Origin: an uncultured Collinsella sp.
GTDB taxonomy: Bacteria > Actinomycetota > Coriobacteriia > Coriobacteriales > Coriobacteriaceae
DNA length: 26,178 nucleotides
Assembly (NCBI GenBank): GCA_902494765.1
Contig: CABUUK010000034.1
Coordinates: 1 to 26,178, forward strand
Direction: 5' to 3'
Shown here piece by piece: positions 15,173 through 22,482 of the stretch (its first letter is position 1; every line of letters starts with the position of its first letter). The notes under the pieces are model-generated. The model was not told the origin of the DNA. It ran no database searches and worked only from the letters and a program-made list of their open reading frames with translations. Position numbers and translations under genes: made by a program.

Positions 15173-15985
15173 CTATTCGGTGAGCTCGGGGCCCTCGCCG
15201 GGCACGTATGCCTCGGCGCCCTCGACTCGGTTGATGCAGATGGTTCCAAAGATCTCGTCCTGGCTCAGCGTGAGCGAGCCGCGCTTGGCGAGCTCCAGCA
15301 TGGCCAGGAAGGTGACGACGAGCTGCTCGGTGGTGGCATCGCCGTCCAGTAGCTCGCGGAAGGTGCAGGTTTGGTGCGCCATGGTAAAGCGGTCGACTGA
15401 GGCCACGGTCAGGTCGAGCGGCACGCGATGCGGCGCCACATGCTCGGCCTCCAGCAGGAAGGTCTGGCGCTTGCCGTCCAAGTCGGCACAGATGACGGCG
15501 AGACCGCGCAGGGTGATGCCGGCCAGGTAGTCGGGCATGAGGCCCAAGAACTCGGGGTCGGGACCGGCCACACGCGGGTGCATGCGGCTTTCGGCCTGCA
15601 TGCGGGCACCGAGGGCCGCAGCCGCGCCCTTAAACTGCTTGTAGGCAATCAGGCGCTGGATCAGGACCTCGCGCAGGGCGTCGCCGTCGAGCGCGCTGAG
15701 CTCCTCGAGGTCTTCGTCGAACTCGTCATCGTCGTCATCGACTTTGCGCGGGGCCTCCTGCGGCACCAGAGAGGCAGCCTTGATGTCCAAAAGGGTTGCC
15801 GCGACCAGCAAAAAGTCGCTCGCCACGTCCAGGTCCAGCGCCTCGATGCGCTCGGCCTCGGCAAGGTACTGCTCGGCCACCTCGCTGATAGAGATGGCGC
15901 CGATATCAACTTTTTGGCGGGTTACCAGCTGCAGCAGCAGGTCGAACGGTCCGCTGTAGACCTGCGTCGACACGCGATACGACAT
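15173..15985 (-). CDS. scpA: Segregation and condensation protein A (kleisin)
   Basis: The protein of 270 residues has the ScpA start (YSGPFDLLLQLVTRQKVDIGAISISEVAEQYL) and SDFLLVAATLLDIKAASLVP. An acidic insert (DDDDDEFDEDLEE) lies near residues 85-95, and the C-terminal winged helix is in LVVTFLAMLELAKRGSLTLSQDEIFGTI. As the kleisin of SMC-ScpAB it bridges SMC heads for chromosome organisation. AAAGGAGG precedes the ATG at 15985. An 84-base gap to the M50 gene carries a 6-bp hairpin. Confidence 0.95.
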   Translation of the reverse strand: MSYRVSTQVYSGPFDLLLQLVTRQKVDIGAISISEVAEQYLAEAERIEALDLDVASDFLLVAATLLDIKAASLVPQEAPRKVDDDDDEFDEDLEELSALDGDALREVLIQRLIAYKQFKGAAAALGARMQAESRMHPRVAGPDPEFLGLMPDYLAGITLRGLAVICADLDGKRQTFLLEAEHVAPHRVPLDLTVASVDRFTMAHQTCTFRELLDGDATTEQLVVTFLAMLELAKRGSLTLSQDEIFGTICINRVEGAEAYVPGEGPELTE

Positions 15986-16035
15986 CTTCGACCTCCTTTG
16001 ACGGCGCCTTCGCGGCGCGGTTTGGATGCATGCTA

Positions 16036-16054
16036 CGACCGTTTTGCACGGTCG
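16036..16054. other. Small hairpin between the M50 protease gene and scpA
   Basis: CGACCG and CGGTCG flank a 7-base loop, with no T-run on the minus strand. It could be a processing or attenuation hairpin within the operon. Evidence is limited to the dyad. Confidence 0.3.
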
Positions 16055-16069
16055 ACCAGTAAGTTTACC

Positions 16070-16753
16070 TTAGATGCCGGCGATTGCGAAGTTGAGCAGC
16101 TGCTCAGCAAGCGGATACACGGTAACGTCGAAATAGCGGCCGATTACATCGATGCCGGTCCACATAGGCAGCAGGTACAGCACCAGGATGAGGATGGGCA
16201 TAGCGTATTGTTGCAGACGGTAATAGTTGTTGAGCGCCTTGCCCTTGAGGAAGGGCACGATGATCGATGAGCCATCGAGCGGCGGGATCGGGATGAGGTT
16301 GAAGAACGCGAGTGACAGGTTGACTACGACGAACGTGGCGCCGAAGTTCATAATTTGCGACGCCAGGGCAAATGACATGCTGGTGTAGAGGTTGCCATAG
16401 GTCAGGCTCATGAGGGCGGCAGCAAGACACGCGAGCGCGATATTCGATGCAGGGCCTGCCGCGCTCACCAGGACCTCGTCGCGCTTGGGGTGCTTGAGGT
16501 TGTTGAGGTAGACGGGCACGGGCTTGGCGAAGGCGAATACCGGGCCGCCGGCCGCGAGCATAAGCAGCGGCAGGAGAATGGTGCCAAACGGGTCGATGTG
16601 GTTGAGCGGGTTGAGCGAGACACGACCGCGCGATCGGGCAGTCTTGTCGCCGAGAGCCCAGGCAGCGGCGGCGTGCGCGCTCTCGTGGATAACGATGCCT
16701 ATGACGACGGCGACGGCGCTGGCAAGTAGGTTCATGATGTAGCTGCTGGACAT
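16070..16753 (-). CDS. Site-2 protease family (M50) membrane metalloprotease
   Basis: The protein of 227 residues has about five hydrophobic segments. The zinc-binding HESAH motif (His23, Glu24, His27) lies in the first helix, and the third ligand region is NLIPIPPLDGSSII near residues 150-165. It lacks a PDZ domain and matches the short rhomboid-sized M50 proteins often found upstream of scpAB in Gram-positive genomes. The substrate is unknown. GGGGAG precedes the ATG, 9 bases after the previous stop. Confidence 0.92.
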   Translation of the reverse strand: MSSSYIMNLLASAVAVVIGIVIHESAHAAAAWALGDKTARSRGRVSLNPLNHIDPFGTILLPLLMLAAGGPVFAFAKPVPVYLNNLKHPKRDEVLVSAAGPASNIALACLAAALMSLTYGNLYTSMSFALASQIMNFGATFVVVNLSLAFFNLIPIPPLDGSSIIVPFLKGKALNNYYRLQQYAMPILILVLYLLPMWTGIDVIGRYFDVTVYPLAEQLLNFAIAGI

Positions 16754-16762
16754 GGTGCTCCC

Positions 16763-17059
16763 CTAGCGGACGCGGCGCGAGGCACGCGTGAGCAGGTAAT
16801 CTGCCACAAACAGGATGACGGCCACGATGGCGTAATCTAAGCGGAACACGCCGCCAAAGGGTGACGTGATGACGCCGTAGCCGGCGATGGCGCTCGGCAG
16901 CGCGCGCGAAAGCTCAACGACAAAGCCTACGATCTGCAGCTTGGCGGTGAGGCCGCTAAAGCACAGCAGCACGGTCATCGCGCTCATAAAGATGCCGCAG
17001 ATGCGGCACGCGATGGCGATGATGCTCATCGCCACGGCAGCGGCCTTACGAGAGTTCAC
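16763..17059 (-). CDS. Small hydrophobic membrane protein, unknown
   Basis: The protein of 98 residues starts from a GTG at 17059 that overlaps the ABC-F gene end by 14 bases and has GAGGAGA about 7 bases upstream. A later in-frame ATG at 17029 is possible. Two or three membrane helices are visible: about 8-35 (IAIACRICGIFMSAMTVLLCF), a middle segment, and about 72-90 (YAIVAVILFVADYLL), ending in an Arg-rich tail. No family is recognised. Overlap and spacing place it in the operon between ABC-F and the M50 protease. Confidence 0.75.
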   Translation of the reverse strand: MNSRKAAAVAMSIIAIACRICGIFMSAMTVLLCFSGLTAKLQIVGFVVELSRALPSAIAGYGVITSPFGGVFRLDYAIVAVILFVADYLLTRASRRVR

Positions 17060-19079
17060 GCGCGGTCTCCTCTTCGATCTGGGTGGAAAGCTCCAGCCAT
17101 TCGTCCTCGAGCTTGGGTAGCTCTTGCTTAAGGCCGTTATATTCCCCCAACGCGGCGTTGAACTTGTCCTGATCGGCATAAAGCTCTTCGCTTGCCATCA
17201 ATTCCATAAGCTCGTCATAGCGGGCGCGCTTTTTGTCGAGCTCCGTCTCGATCTTCTTGAGCTGGTTGCGCACGCCCTTGAGCTTCTTGTTGAGCGCGGC
17301 GCGGGCCTGGGCCTCGGCGCGCTTTTGCTCCTTGGTCTTTTTGCCCTCGGCCGGCTTGGAAGCGGCGGCGGGCGCATCGGGCTGGGTCGCGGTGACCTTA
17401 GCGGACTTGGTCGCGGCCGGTGCGCTTTCCCCTGCTGCCTCGGCGGCGGCGCGGGCCGCGAGGTCCTCGCGCTTGTAGAGGTAGTAGTCGTAGTCGCCAT
17501 CGTAGACCGTGACCTTGCCATCGCGGATGTCGATCACACGGTTGGCAACGGCGCGTACCAGGTGCTCGTCGTGGCTGATCAGCACGATGGTTCCGGGGAA
17601 GTTCTGCAGGGCGTTCTCGAGCATGTCCACCGAGTCGATGTCCAGGTGGTTGGTGGGTTCGTCCAGGCACAGGAGCGCCTCGGGTGCCACGAGCATCTTT
17701 GCCAGGGCCAGACGCGCCTTTTCGCCGCCGGAGAGGACGCGTACCTGCTTCTCGATGGAATCGTTGTCGCTAAACAGGAAGGCACCCAGCAGGCTGCGCT
17801 GCTGCGGCACGGTCCATTTGGGCGTGACGGTGTCGATCTCTTGCAGGACTGTGTTGGACTCGGTCATGCCCTCGAGCGCGTGCTGGGCGTAGTAGGCTAC
17901 GCCCACGTTAGTGCCCAGGTCGCGGGTGCCAGTGGTGGGCGGCTCCAGGCCGGCGAGGATCTTCATGAGCGTGGACTTGCCGGCGCCGTTGGGGCCGACG
18001 AGCGCCACGTGCTCGCCGCGGTAGAGCTTGAGGTCGATGTCACTGTAGATGTGCTTTTCGCCGTAGGACTTGGACACACCCTCGAGGCCCACGACCATGT
18101 CGCCGGAGCGCGGCGGGTCGGGGAACTTAAAGTCGATGTGCTTGTGGCCCTCGGGCAGGATGACGAGCTCCTTTTTGATCTGTTCTATCTTGCGGATGCG
18201 CTCCTGAGCCTGGGCAGCCTTGGTGGGCTTGTAGCGGAACTTGTCGACGAAGACCTGCATGTGGGCGATATCGCGCTCCTGGGCGGCACGCTTGGCGCGC
18301 ATCTGCTCCAAGTTGTCCTCACGCTGCTTGAGGTAGCTGCTGTAGTTGCCGGTGTAGGTGGTTACACGGCGGTTCTCGAGTGCGGCGACGTGGTCGACAC
18401 AGGCGTCCATAAAGGCGCGGTCGTGACTGACGATTAGGACGGCGCCGTCGTAGTTGGCGATAAAGCCGCGCAACCACTGGACGCTTTCGAGGTCCAGGTG
18501 GTTAGTAGGTTCGTCCAGAAGCAGCAGGTCGGGATGGCGCAGGAAGAGCTTGGCCAGCGCGATGCGCATCTGCCAACCGCCCGAGAACTCGGAGCAGGGA
18601 CGCTCAAAGTCGGTGACCTTAAAGCCCAAGCCGGACAGGATCTTGCGGGCGTTGCTCTCGAGCTCGTAGCCGCCCAGGTGCTCAAAGCGGTCCTGGACCT
18701 GGCCATACTCGTTAAGGAGTGCGTCGATGTCCTTCCCCTGTTCGGAGAGCTCGGTGATCTGGGCCAGCAGCTCGTTGGCGCGCTCGCCCATGCGGCGGAT
18801 TTCCTTGGCAGCGGCCATGACCTCGGCGAGGATGGTGGTGCCCTTTTGCTCCAGGTTGGTTTCCTGCTCTAGGTAGCCTACCTGGCAGTCCTTGGCATAC
18901 TGGACCTGGCCGGCGTCGGGGCTGTCGATGCCCATGATGATTTTGAGCATGGTGGTTTTGCCGGCGCCGTTGGGTCCCACGAGCGCAAAGCGCTCGCCGG
19001 GGTTGATCTGGAAGGACGCGCCGCTAAAGAGGACGTGTGCGCCGAAGCTTTTTTCGATCTTGTCGACCAGGAGGATCAT
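17046..19079 (-). CDS. ABC-F family ATPase (Uup/YdiF-like) with C-terminal coiled coil
   Basis: The protein of 677 residues has two ATP-binding cassettes and no membrane domain. Cassette 1 has GPNGAGKT at 35-42, a SGGWQ signature and LLLLDEPTNHLD. The inter-domain P-site linker carries KAAQAQERIRKIEQI. Cassette 2 has GPNGAGKS, SGGEK and LLCLDEPTNHLD. An Ala/Lys-rich spacer leads to a C-terminal charged coiled coil from about residue 590. ABC-F proteins of this form act on the ribosome in translation or antibiotic protection; which role applies cannot be told from sequence. AAAGGCGG precedes the ATG. The terminator of tRNA-Ala lies only 30 bases upstream, leaving little room for a promoter. 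Confidence 0.93.
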   Translation of the reverse strand: MILLVDKIEKSFGAHVLFSGASFQINPGERFALVGPNGAGKTTMLKIIMGIDSPDAGQVQYAKDCQVGYLEQETNLEQKGTTILAEVMAAAKEIRRMGERANELLAQITELSEQGKDIDALLNEYGQVQDRFEHLGGYELESNARKILSGLGFKVTDFERPCSEFSGGWQMRIALAKLFLRHPDLLLLDEPTNHLDLESVQWLRGFIANYDGAVLIVSHDRAFMDACVDHVAALENRRVTTYTGNYSSYLKQREDNLEQMRAKRAAQERDIAHMQVFVDKFRYKPTKAAQAQERIRKIEQIKKELVILPEGHKHIDFKFPDPPRSGDMVVGLEGVSKSYGEKHIYSDIDLKLYRGEHVALVGPNGAGKSTLMKILAGLEPPTTGTRDLGTNVGVAYYAQHALEGMTESNTVLQEIDTVTPKWTVPQQRSLLGAFLFSDNDSIEKQVRVLSGGEKARLALAKMLVAPEALLCLDEPTNHLDIDSVDMLENALQNFPGTIVLISHDEHLVRAVANRVIDIRDGKVTVYDGDYDYYLYKREDLAARAAAEAAGESAPAATKSAKVTATQPDAPAAASKPAEGKKTKEQKRAEAQARAALNKKLKGVRNQLKKIETELDKKRARYDELMELMASEELYADQDKFNAALGEYNGLKQELPKLEDEWLELSTQIEEETARELS

Positions 19080-19108
19080 GGTGCCGCCTTTGACCTTGTG
19101 TGCCTATA

Positions 19109-19143
19109 TGAAAAAAGGCCCCAACTTGCGTTGGAGCCTCATT
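19109..19143 (-). terminator. Terminator of tRNA-Ala copy 1
   Basis: On the minus strand GGCTCCAAC-GCAA-GTTGGGGCC is followed by TTTTTT. It sits between the tRNA and the ABC-F start. Confidence 0.9.
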
Positions 19144-19154
19144 CAATGCTCGGG

Positions 19155-19227
19155 TGGAGACGAGGGGGATCGAACCCCTGACCTCTTGACTGCCAGTCAA
19201 GCGCTCTCCCAGCTGAGCTACGCCCCC
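19155..19227 (-). tRNA. tRNA-Ala (anticodon GGC), copy 1
   Basis: The minus strand begins GGGGGCGTAGCTCAG and its anticodon loop is CTGGCAG (anticodon GGC). The T arm GGTTCGATCCCC and acceptor CGTCTCC with discriminator A complete it. The CCA end is not encoded (CC then C). It is identical to copy 2. Confidence 0.96.
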
Positions 19228-19239
19228 GTGCGAAGAAGT

Positions 19240-19268
19240 ACTATACGGGAACTCGGACGGCGATGCAA
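19240..19268 (-). promoter_or_regulatory. Promoter of tRNA-Ala copy 1
   Basis: On the minus strand TTGCAT (19268-19263), a 17-bp spacer and TATAGT (19245-19240) form a near-consensus sigma-70-type promoter about 13 bp before the mature tRNA. Confidence 0.85.
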
Positions 19269-19370
19269 GGACAATTTTGGAAAAACTTTCGCCGGCGCAT
19301 CCCGCGCGGTAGCCCCAAGGCGTCCAGAAGCGGGCAACCTGGCCGCTTGCTGGCAGATATTGTTGCCTTT

Positions 19371-19406
19371 AAAAGCAAACAGGCCAGACAAATTGCCTGG
19401 CCTGTT
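19371..19406 (-). terminator. Terminator of the CAT-anticodon tRNA
   Basis: An AACAGGCCAG/CTGGCCTGTT stem on the minus strand is followed by TGCTTTT, directly after the tRNA 3' end. Confidence 0.85.
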
Positions 19407-19414
19407 GAAAAACC

Positions 19415-19490
19415 TGGTGGGCCCTCCGGGATTCGAACCCAGAACCCAGGGATTATGAGTCCCCTGCGCTAACCGTTGCGCCAAGAGCCC
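19415..19490 (-). tRNA. tRNA with anticodon CAT (tRNA-Ile2 or elongator tRNA-Met)
   Basis: The minus strand gives a GGGCTCT/AGGGCCC acceptor stem, discriminator A and an encoded CCA. The anticodon loop is CTCATAA. The D arm GCGCAA..GGTTAGCGC and the anticodon stem resemble tRNA-Ile2, where C34 is modified to lysidine, but elongator tRNA-Met cannot be excluded. It is not the initiator: position 1-72 is paired, and the lower anticodon stem lacks three GC pairs. Confidence 0.9.
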
Positions 19491-19630
19491 TTGTAAGTGA
19501 TGAACTCGCACAGCCTTAGTAAAGACAATCTTGACAGTTCGCCACGTCGAAAAATACTACCATGCGATCGATGCTCATTCAACGCACGATCTTTCTCGTG
19601 GTCTTCGAGCGAAGTAGTATTTGACTGATA

Positions 19631-19665
19631 TGAAAAAAGGCCCCAACTTGCGTTGGAGCCTCATT
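19631..19665 (-). terminator. Terminator of tRNA-Ala copy 2
   Basis: Same stem and TTTTTT run as copy 1, on the minus strand. Confidence 0.9.
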
Positions 19666-19676
19666 CAATGCTAGGG

Positions 19677-19749
19677 TGGAGACGAGGGGGATCGAACCCC
19701 TGACCTCTTGACTGCCAGTCAAGCGCTCTCCCAGCTGAGCTACGCCCCC
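19677..19749 (-). tRNA. tRNA-Ala (anticodon GGC), copy 2
   Basis: Sequence identical to copy 1 across the tRNA, with the CCA end again not encoded. Confidence 0.96.
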
Positions 19750-19761
19750 GTGCGAAGAAGT

Positions 19762-19790
19762 ACTATACGGGAACTCGCACGGCGATGCAA
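19762..19790 (-). promoter_or_regulatory. Promoter of tRNA-Ala copy 2
   Basis: TTGCAT (19790-19785), 17-bp spacer, TATAGT (19767-19762) on the minus strand, the same as copy 1. Confidence 0.85.
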
Positions 19791-19873
19791 GGACAATTTT
19801 GGAAAAACTTTCGCGGGTGCCGCTCTGAACGGCTTGCCTAGGTCCGGTCGTGACCCTTCCCGTCCTGCCTACG

Positions 19874-20029
19874 TCAAAACTATGCCGGTTTACTACGATG
19901 AATCCGGGCTGTGCGACCACACTTGACTTTTAGCGAAATTGCCAAGCGTTCTACCTGCTGTTTTGTAAGCGGCAAATTTGGCGTGCTCGGTGGTCATCGA
20001 TTCATCGTAGTAAACCGGCATAGTTTTGA
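19874..20029. repeat. 31-bp perfect inverted repeats around a 94-bp core
   Basis: Bases 19874-19904 and 19999-20029 are perfect reverse complements (TCAAAACTATGCCGG... inward). The core is AT-rich and has no clear gene. No target duplication is visible outside the arms. The element lies between tRNA-Ala copy 2 and the 3' end of the nuclease-like gene. It could be a MITE, an invertible segment or a long-range RNA hairpin. Confidence 0.85.
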
Positions 20030-20084
20030 AGTGACAGAACAGACAGATGCCCTCGCGAGGCCCAAATTGACGCGTACGGATATG

Positions 20085-21230
20085 CTACATGCCTATTTCG
20101 AGCCAGTTGGAAAGCACGTTGGCGCGTAGTCTAGTTTCTGCGCGCCGCATCGCCTTAGTTTTTGGCTTGTAGTTCAGCCCCAAGCGATCGCACACACTGT
20201 GAATGATGGTATCAAGTTGATTGTGATCATTGAGCATGTCATGGGTTACTAGAATTACGTCGTATCCCATGCTTTGCAAGGCGGTCATTCGAGTGGCATC
20301 GTGGTCGAGCACTGCGCCCGAGCCGTGAACCACCTCTCCCTGAATTTCGATGATAACGGCCTTCATCGTTATTGGGTTTACTATCACGATGTCGCCGTAG
20401 CACTCTTTCTGACCTGCTATCTGTCGGGCCGAAACTGATAGCGGCGTTAGATCATTGACGTAAATGTTATTGAATCCTGCTCCACCCTGTCGCCTTGGTT
20501 GACTGAGCAACATGATCCCGGCCACCTCAAGCGGAGACGCAGCGACACCAATTACTTGCTGGGCGGCCTCGTAGAATTGCCTCCCCCACATTTCACTCTT
20601 TACCCTAGCTGCGAATCTCTGCAATTCTTCAATCTCAATGAGGGGTTTTCTCATCCAGAGCGATGTTCCCTTCCCTCTCTCTTTATTGTTTTCTTCCCCT
20701 CCCTGGTGGCCCATTTCGTCGCTCTTTGGCTGTGCGGTTGCATAGACGCGCTTCCAGGGTGGCTCATCCTGGGCCTCATCAAGCTCAAATAACTTTTCGG
20801 TGCTAGGGCACGCTTCATCCGAACTTGCCAGTTCAAGGGCAAGTTCGGATGAAGCAGATGGCTTGAAAATGGAGAACCAGCCACAGAATTCGTACATTGC
20901 TAGCACCAAGTCACTATGAGATATGTTGCGCGTCATGGTGAATAGCGTATTGAGCGGATCTGAAACACTGAAGCCCATACCGGTATCGATGGATATATTG
21001 TCTGCATAAGCCTCATTCCATCGAATGGTGTGTCGCAGATCGGAATGTAAGTTACTTCGTGTTGATGCTGCCGTGATAATTGGAGCCTTGAGAACGTCGA
21101 CCACGAAGGGCGACTGGGATAAGGCTCGCCAACCGTCTTCGGAGTTGGGCAGGCGTGGATAGAGGTCGCGCACCTGGGGCGGGCAGCGCCAGTAGCGGAA
21201 TGCGGTGTTTGCGCAGACGATCTCGTCCAT
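20085..21230 (-). CDS. Coriobacterial PD-(D/E)XK (Vsr/DUF559-like) family protein, unknown role
   Basis: The protein of 381 residues has an N-terminal part (TAFRYWRCPPQVRDLYPRLP) and a middle part (FSVSDPLNTLFTMTRNISHSDLVLAMYEFCG). The C-terminal domain reads SPLEVAGIMLLSQPRRQGGAGF, then GDIVIV and VIIEIQGEVVHGSG, then a helix with DHDATRMTALQSMGYDVILVTHDML. This is the architecture of a large coriobacterial family whose C-terminus looks like a small endonuclease fold. The Asp in GDIV and Glu in EIQ fit a PD-(D/E)XK site in which Lys is replaced by Gln. Residues about 140-195 are a low-complexity, charged insert. GGGGAG precedes the ATG. The function is unknown; defence or mobile-element roles are speculation. 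Confidence 0.75.
   Translation of the reverse strand: MDEIVCANTAFRYWRCPPQVRDLYPRLPNSEDGWRALSQSPFVVDVLKAPIITAASTRSNLHSDLRHTIRWNEAYADNISIDTGMGFSVSDPLNTLFTMTRNISHSDLVLAMYEFCGWFSIFKPSASSELALELASSDEACPSTEKLFELDEAQDEPPWKRVYATAQPKSDEMGHQGGEENNKERGKGTSLWMRKPLIEIEELQRFAARVKSEMWGRQFYEAAQQVIGVAASPLEVAGIMLLSQPRRQGGAGFNNIYVNDLTPLSVSARQIAGQKECYGDIVIVNPITMKAVIIEIQGEVVHGSGAVLDHDATRMTALQSMGYDVILVTHDMLNDHNQLDTIIHSVCDRLGLNYKPKTKAMRRAETRLRANVLSNWLEIGM
20812..20855. repeat. Perfect 18-bp inverted repeat inside the nuclease-like gene
   Basis: Bases 20812-20829 and 20838-20855 are perfect reverse complements around an 8-base loop. The hairpin lies at the start of the low-complexity insert and encodes the near-palindromic peptide ASSELALELASSDEA. 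No T-run follows, so it is not a standard terminator. Confidence 0.85.
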
Positions 21231-21580
21231 GTTGGTCTCCCCTGGGATTGGCCGCAGGCTGTGCGGGTTGCGGGTGAGGCCGATTATCTATGGGGCCATC
21301 ATGCGGGTAAGTTCCGGAAGCTGACCAAACACTGACCAAAAGCTAGACGGGTTTTGCTAAATGGTAGAAGCATGTAGTAAAACCGCAGGTGTTTGCTTAG
21401 AGCTTGAGGTCCCTGTCTCCACAATTGCTTGCTAATTGAGTGAATAATTCAACTAATGAGCGTAATCATTTTGGGGAAAACGTTCGATGACGTCAGCAGG
21501 GTGGATATGCGTTAAAAGCTGGATGTAGCCAACGAGTGGTCGCGAATGGCCGTGAATTTAAAAGCGAGGACAAAAAAGTT
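21231..21580. other. Gene-free stretch upstream of the nuclease-like gene and tRNA-Val
   Basis: No credible gene is seen. Near 21283-21294 the minus strand carries TAGATAAT, a possible -10 for the nuclease-like gene, without a good -35. A short direct repeat (CTGACCAAA twice, about 21321-21340) is present. The right part is AT-rich. Confidence 0.4.
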
Positions 21581-21581
21581 C

Positions 21582-21611
21582 TTGGAAAACCGAGCGGAGC
21601 TATGTTAGTAT
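21582..21611 (+). promoter_or_regulatory. Probable tRNA-Val promoter
   Basis: TTGGAA (21582-21587), an 18-bp spacer and TAGTAT (21606-21611) lie about 20 bp before the tRNA. Confidence 0.55.
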
Positions 21612-21631
21612 CTCTTTTGCCGAAAGGCGAC

Positions 21632-21706
21632 GGGCGATTGGCTCAGGGGTAGAGCATATCCTTCACACGGATGGGGTCACAAGTTCGAATCTTGTATCGC
21701 CCACCA
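21632..21706 (+). tRNA. tRNA-Val (anticodon CAC)
   Basis: GGGCGAT/ATCGCCC acceptor stem, discriminator A, encoded CCA, anticodon loop TTCACAC (anticodon CAC for GTG) and T arm AAGTTCGAATCTT. It is the only plus-strand RNA gene here and lies inside the AT-richer island. Confidence 0.95.
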
Positions 21707-21717
21707 TCTAAAGATCA

Positions 21718-21752
21718 GGTCAGAGGTTTTTCCTCTGGCCTATTTTATTTTT
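21718..21752 (+). terminator. Terminator of tRNA-Val
   Basis: A GGTCAGAGG/CCTCTGGCC stem with a TTTTT loop is followed by TATTTTATTTTT. Confidence 0.88.
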
Positions 21753-21934
21753 GAAACTGAAACCAAGAGTGTTTCTAAAAATAAATTGGTGCTACCAGAA
21801 TCACTATTCTTGGCAAGAGCGTACGCAAGGTTGCCAGACGAGGTCTTCGATGCTACGGTGTAACGTTTTTGCGAGCGCCAATGCCGAGGATACCGAATTC
21901 TCATAGCGTCTAGTTCATCACTCCGCCCACTGTC

Positions 21935-22459
21935 CTAAATAAACTCTCCCGTCTCCGGGTCTACGAAGTCCGCGAGCTTTATCTTTCCGTAGAAGCCGCT
22001 TCCCTTGTACTTTCCTGCATAGGTCTCAGAGTCGAACTTGAACGAAATGTTATAAAGCTTTCCTGTCTTTGTCTTCCTGATCAGCCCGTTTTCCAGCATG
22101 TAGCTCAGTACCCTCTTATGGCTTTCTCTGTCGTTACCGTTTAGGTAAAAGCAGCAGACACCTTGTTTCGAGCCCGCCGCGATGAGCGTTTCGGGATTCG
22201 AGTATTTGGCCTCTACGACGACGCCGTCAAGAACTGCGGTTCCGACAATGTCGTCCATGAGGGCCGTTTTGAAAGGAGAGAAGAAGAACATCCATTTGCC
22301 GCATTGGACGGGATCTATGTTGTGGATTCGTTCCTTATTGATAAACCAAATCCATGAGAACGATTTGACCCTGGCAATCGAGCGAGATTCGTTAAGAAGC
22401 GTTTCTTCGACGGACGGCGTTAATTCCTCGTTGTTGCCTGTGTTATTTGAGCTTGTCAT
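21935..22459 (-). CDS. Unknown protein, second gene of the GIY-YIG unit
   Basis: The protein has 174 residues, with no signal peptide or membrane helix. The N-terminal 25 residues are Asn/Thr/Glu-rich. The core reads GKWMFFFSPF, VVVEAKYSNP, GVCCFYLNGNDRESHKRVLSYMLENGLIRKTKTGKLYNISFKFDSETYAGKY and KIKLADFVDPETGEFI. It is compatible with a family of small hypothetical proteins, perhaps distantly Bles03/DUF1917-like (low confidence). It starts 23 bases after the stop of the GIY-YIG-like gene and is probably cotranscribed. Codon use is more AT-rich than in the housekeeping block, in line with acquisition. Confidence 0.7.
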   Translation of the reverse strand: MTSSNNTGNNEELTPSVEETLLNESRSIARVKSFSWIWFINKERIHNIDPVQCGKWMFFFSPFKTALMDDIVGTAVLDGVVVEAKYSNPETLIAAGSKQGVCCFYLNGNDRESHKRVLSYMLENGLIRKTKTGKLYNISFKFDSETYAGKYKGSGFYGKIKLADFVDPETGEFI

Positions 22460-22482
22460 TGCATTTATCCTAACATTCGCCC

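Larger units (their letters stand above)
19106..19292 (-). repeat. 187-bp duplicated tRNA-Ala unit, copy 1
   Basis: This copy matches 19628-19814 at the same length with two visible mismatches (at 19151 and at about 19257). The unit includes terminator, tRNA and promoter, and homology ends sharply at both sides. Confidence 0.95.
19628..19814 (-). repeat. 187-bp duplicated tRNA-Ala unit, copy 2
   Basis: Second copy of the terminator-tRNA-promoter unit, 522 bp away from copy 1 and in the same orientation. Confidence 0.95.

Noticed and set aside
19415..19490. Initiator tRNA-fMet
   Set aside because: The first acceptor pair is G-C and the anticodon stem lacks the three consecutive GC pairs of initiators.
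19911..20129. Small frames over the 31-bp inverted repeat sharing FIVVNRHSF
   Set aside because: The shared peptide is a result of the inverted repeat read from both sides; there is no ribosome-binding site or conserved domain.
21632..21934. tRNA-Val as an integration site (att) for the island
   Set aside because: No repeat of the tRNA 3' end was found elsewhere in the window and no integrase gene is present, so the idea is unsupported here.
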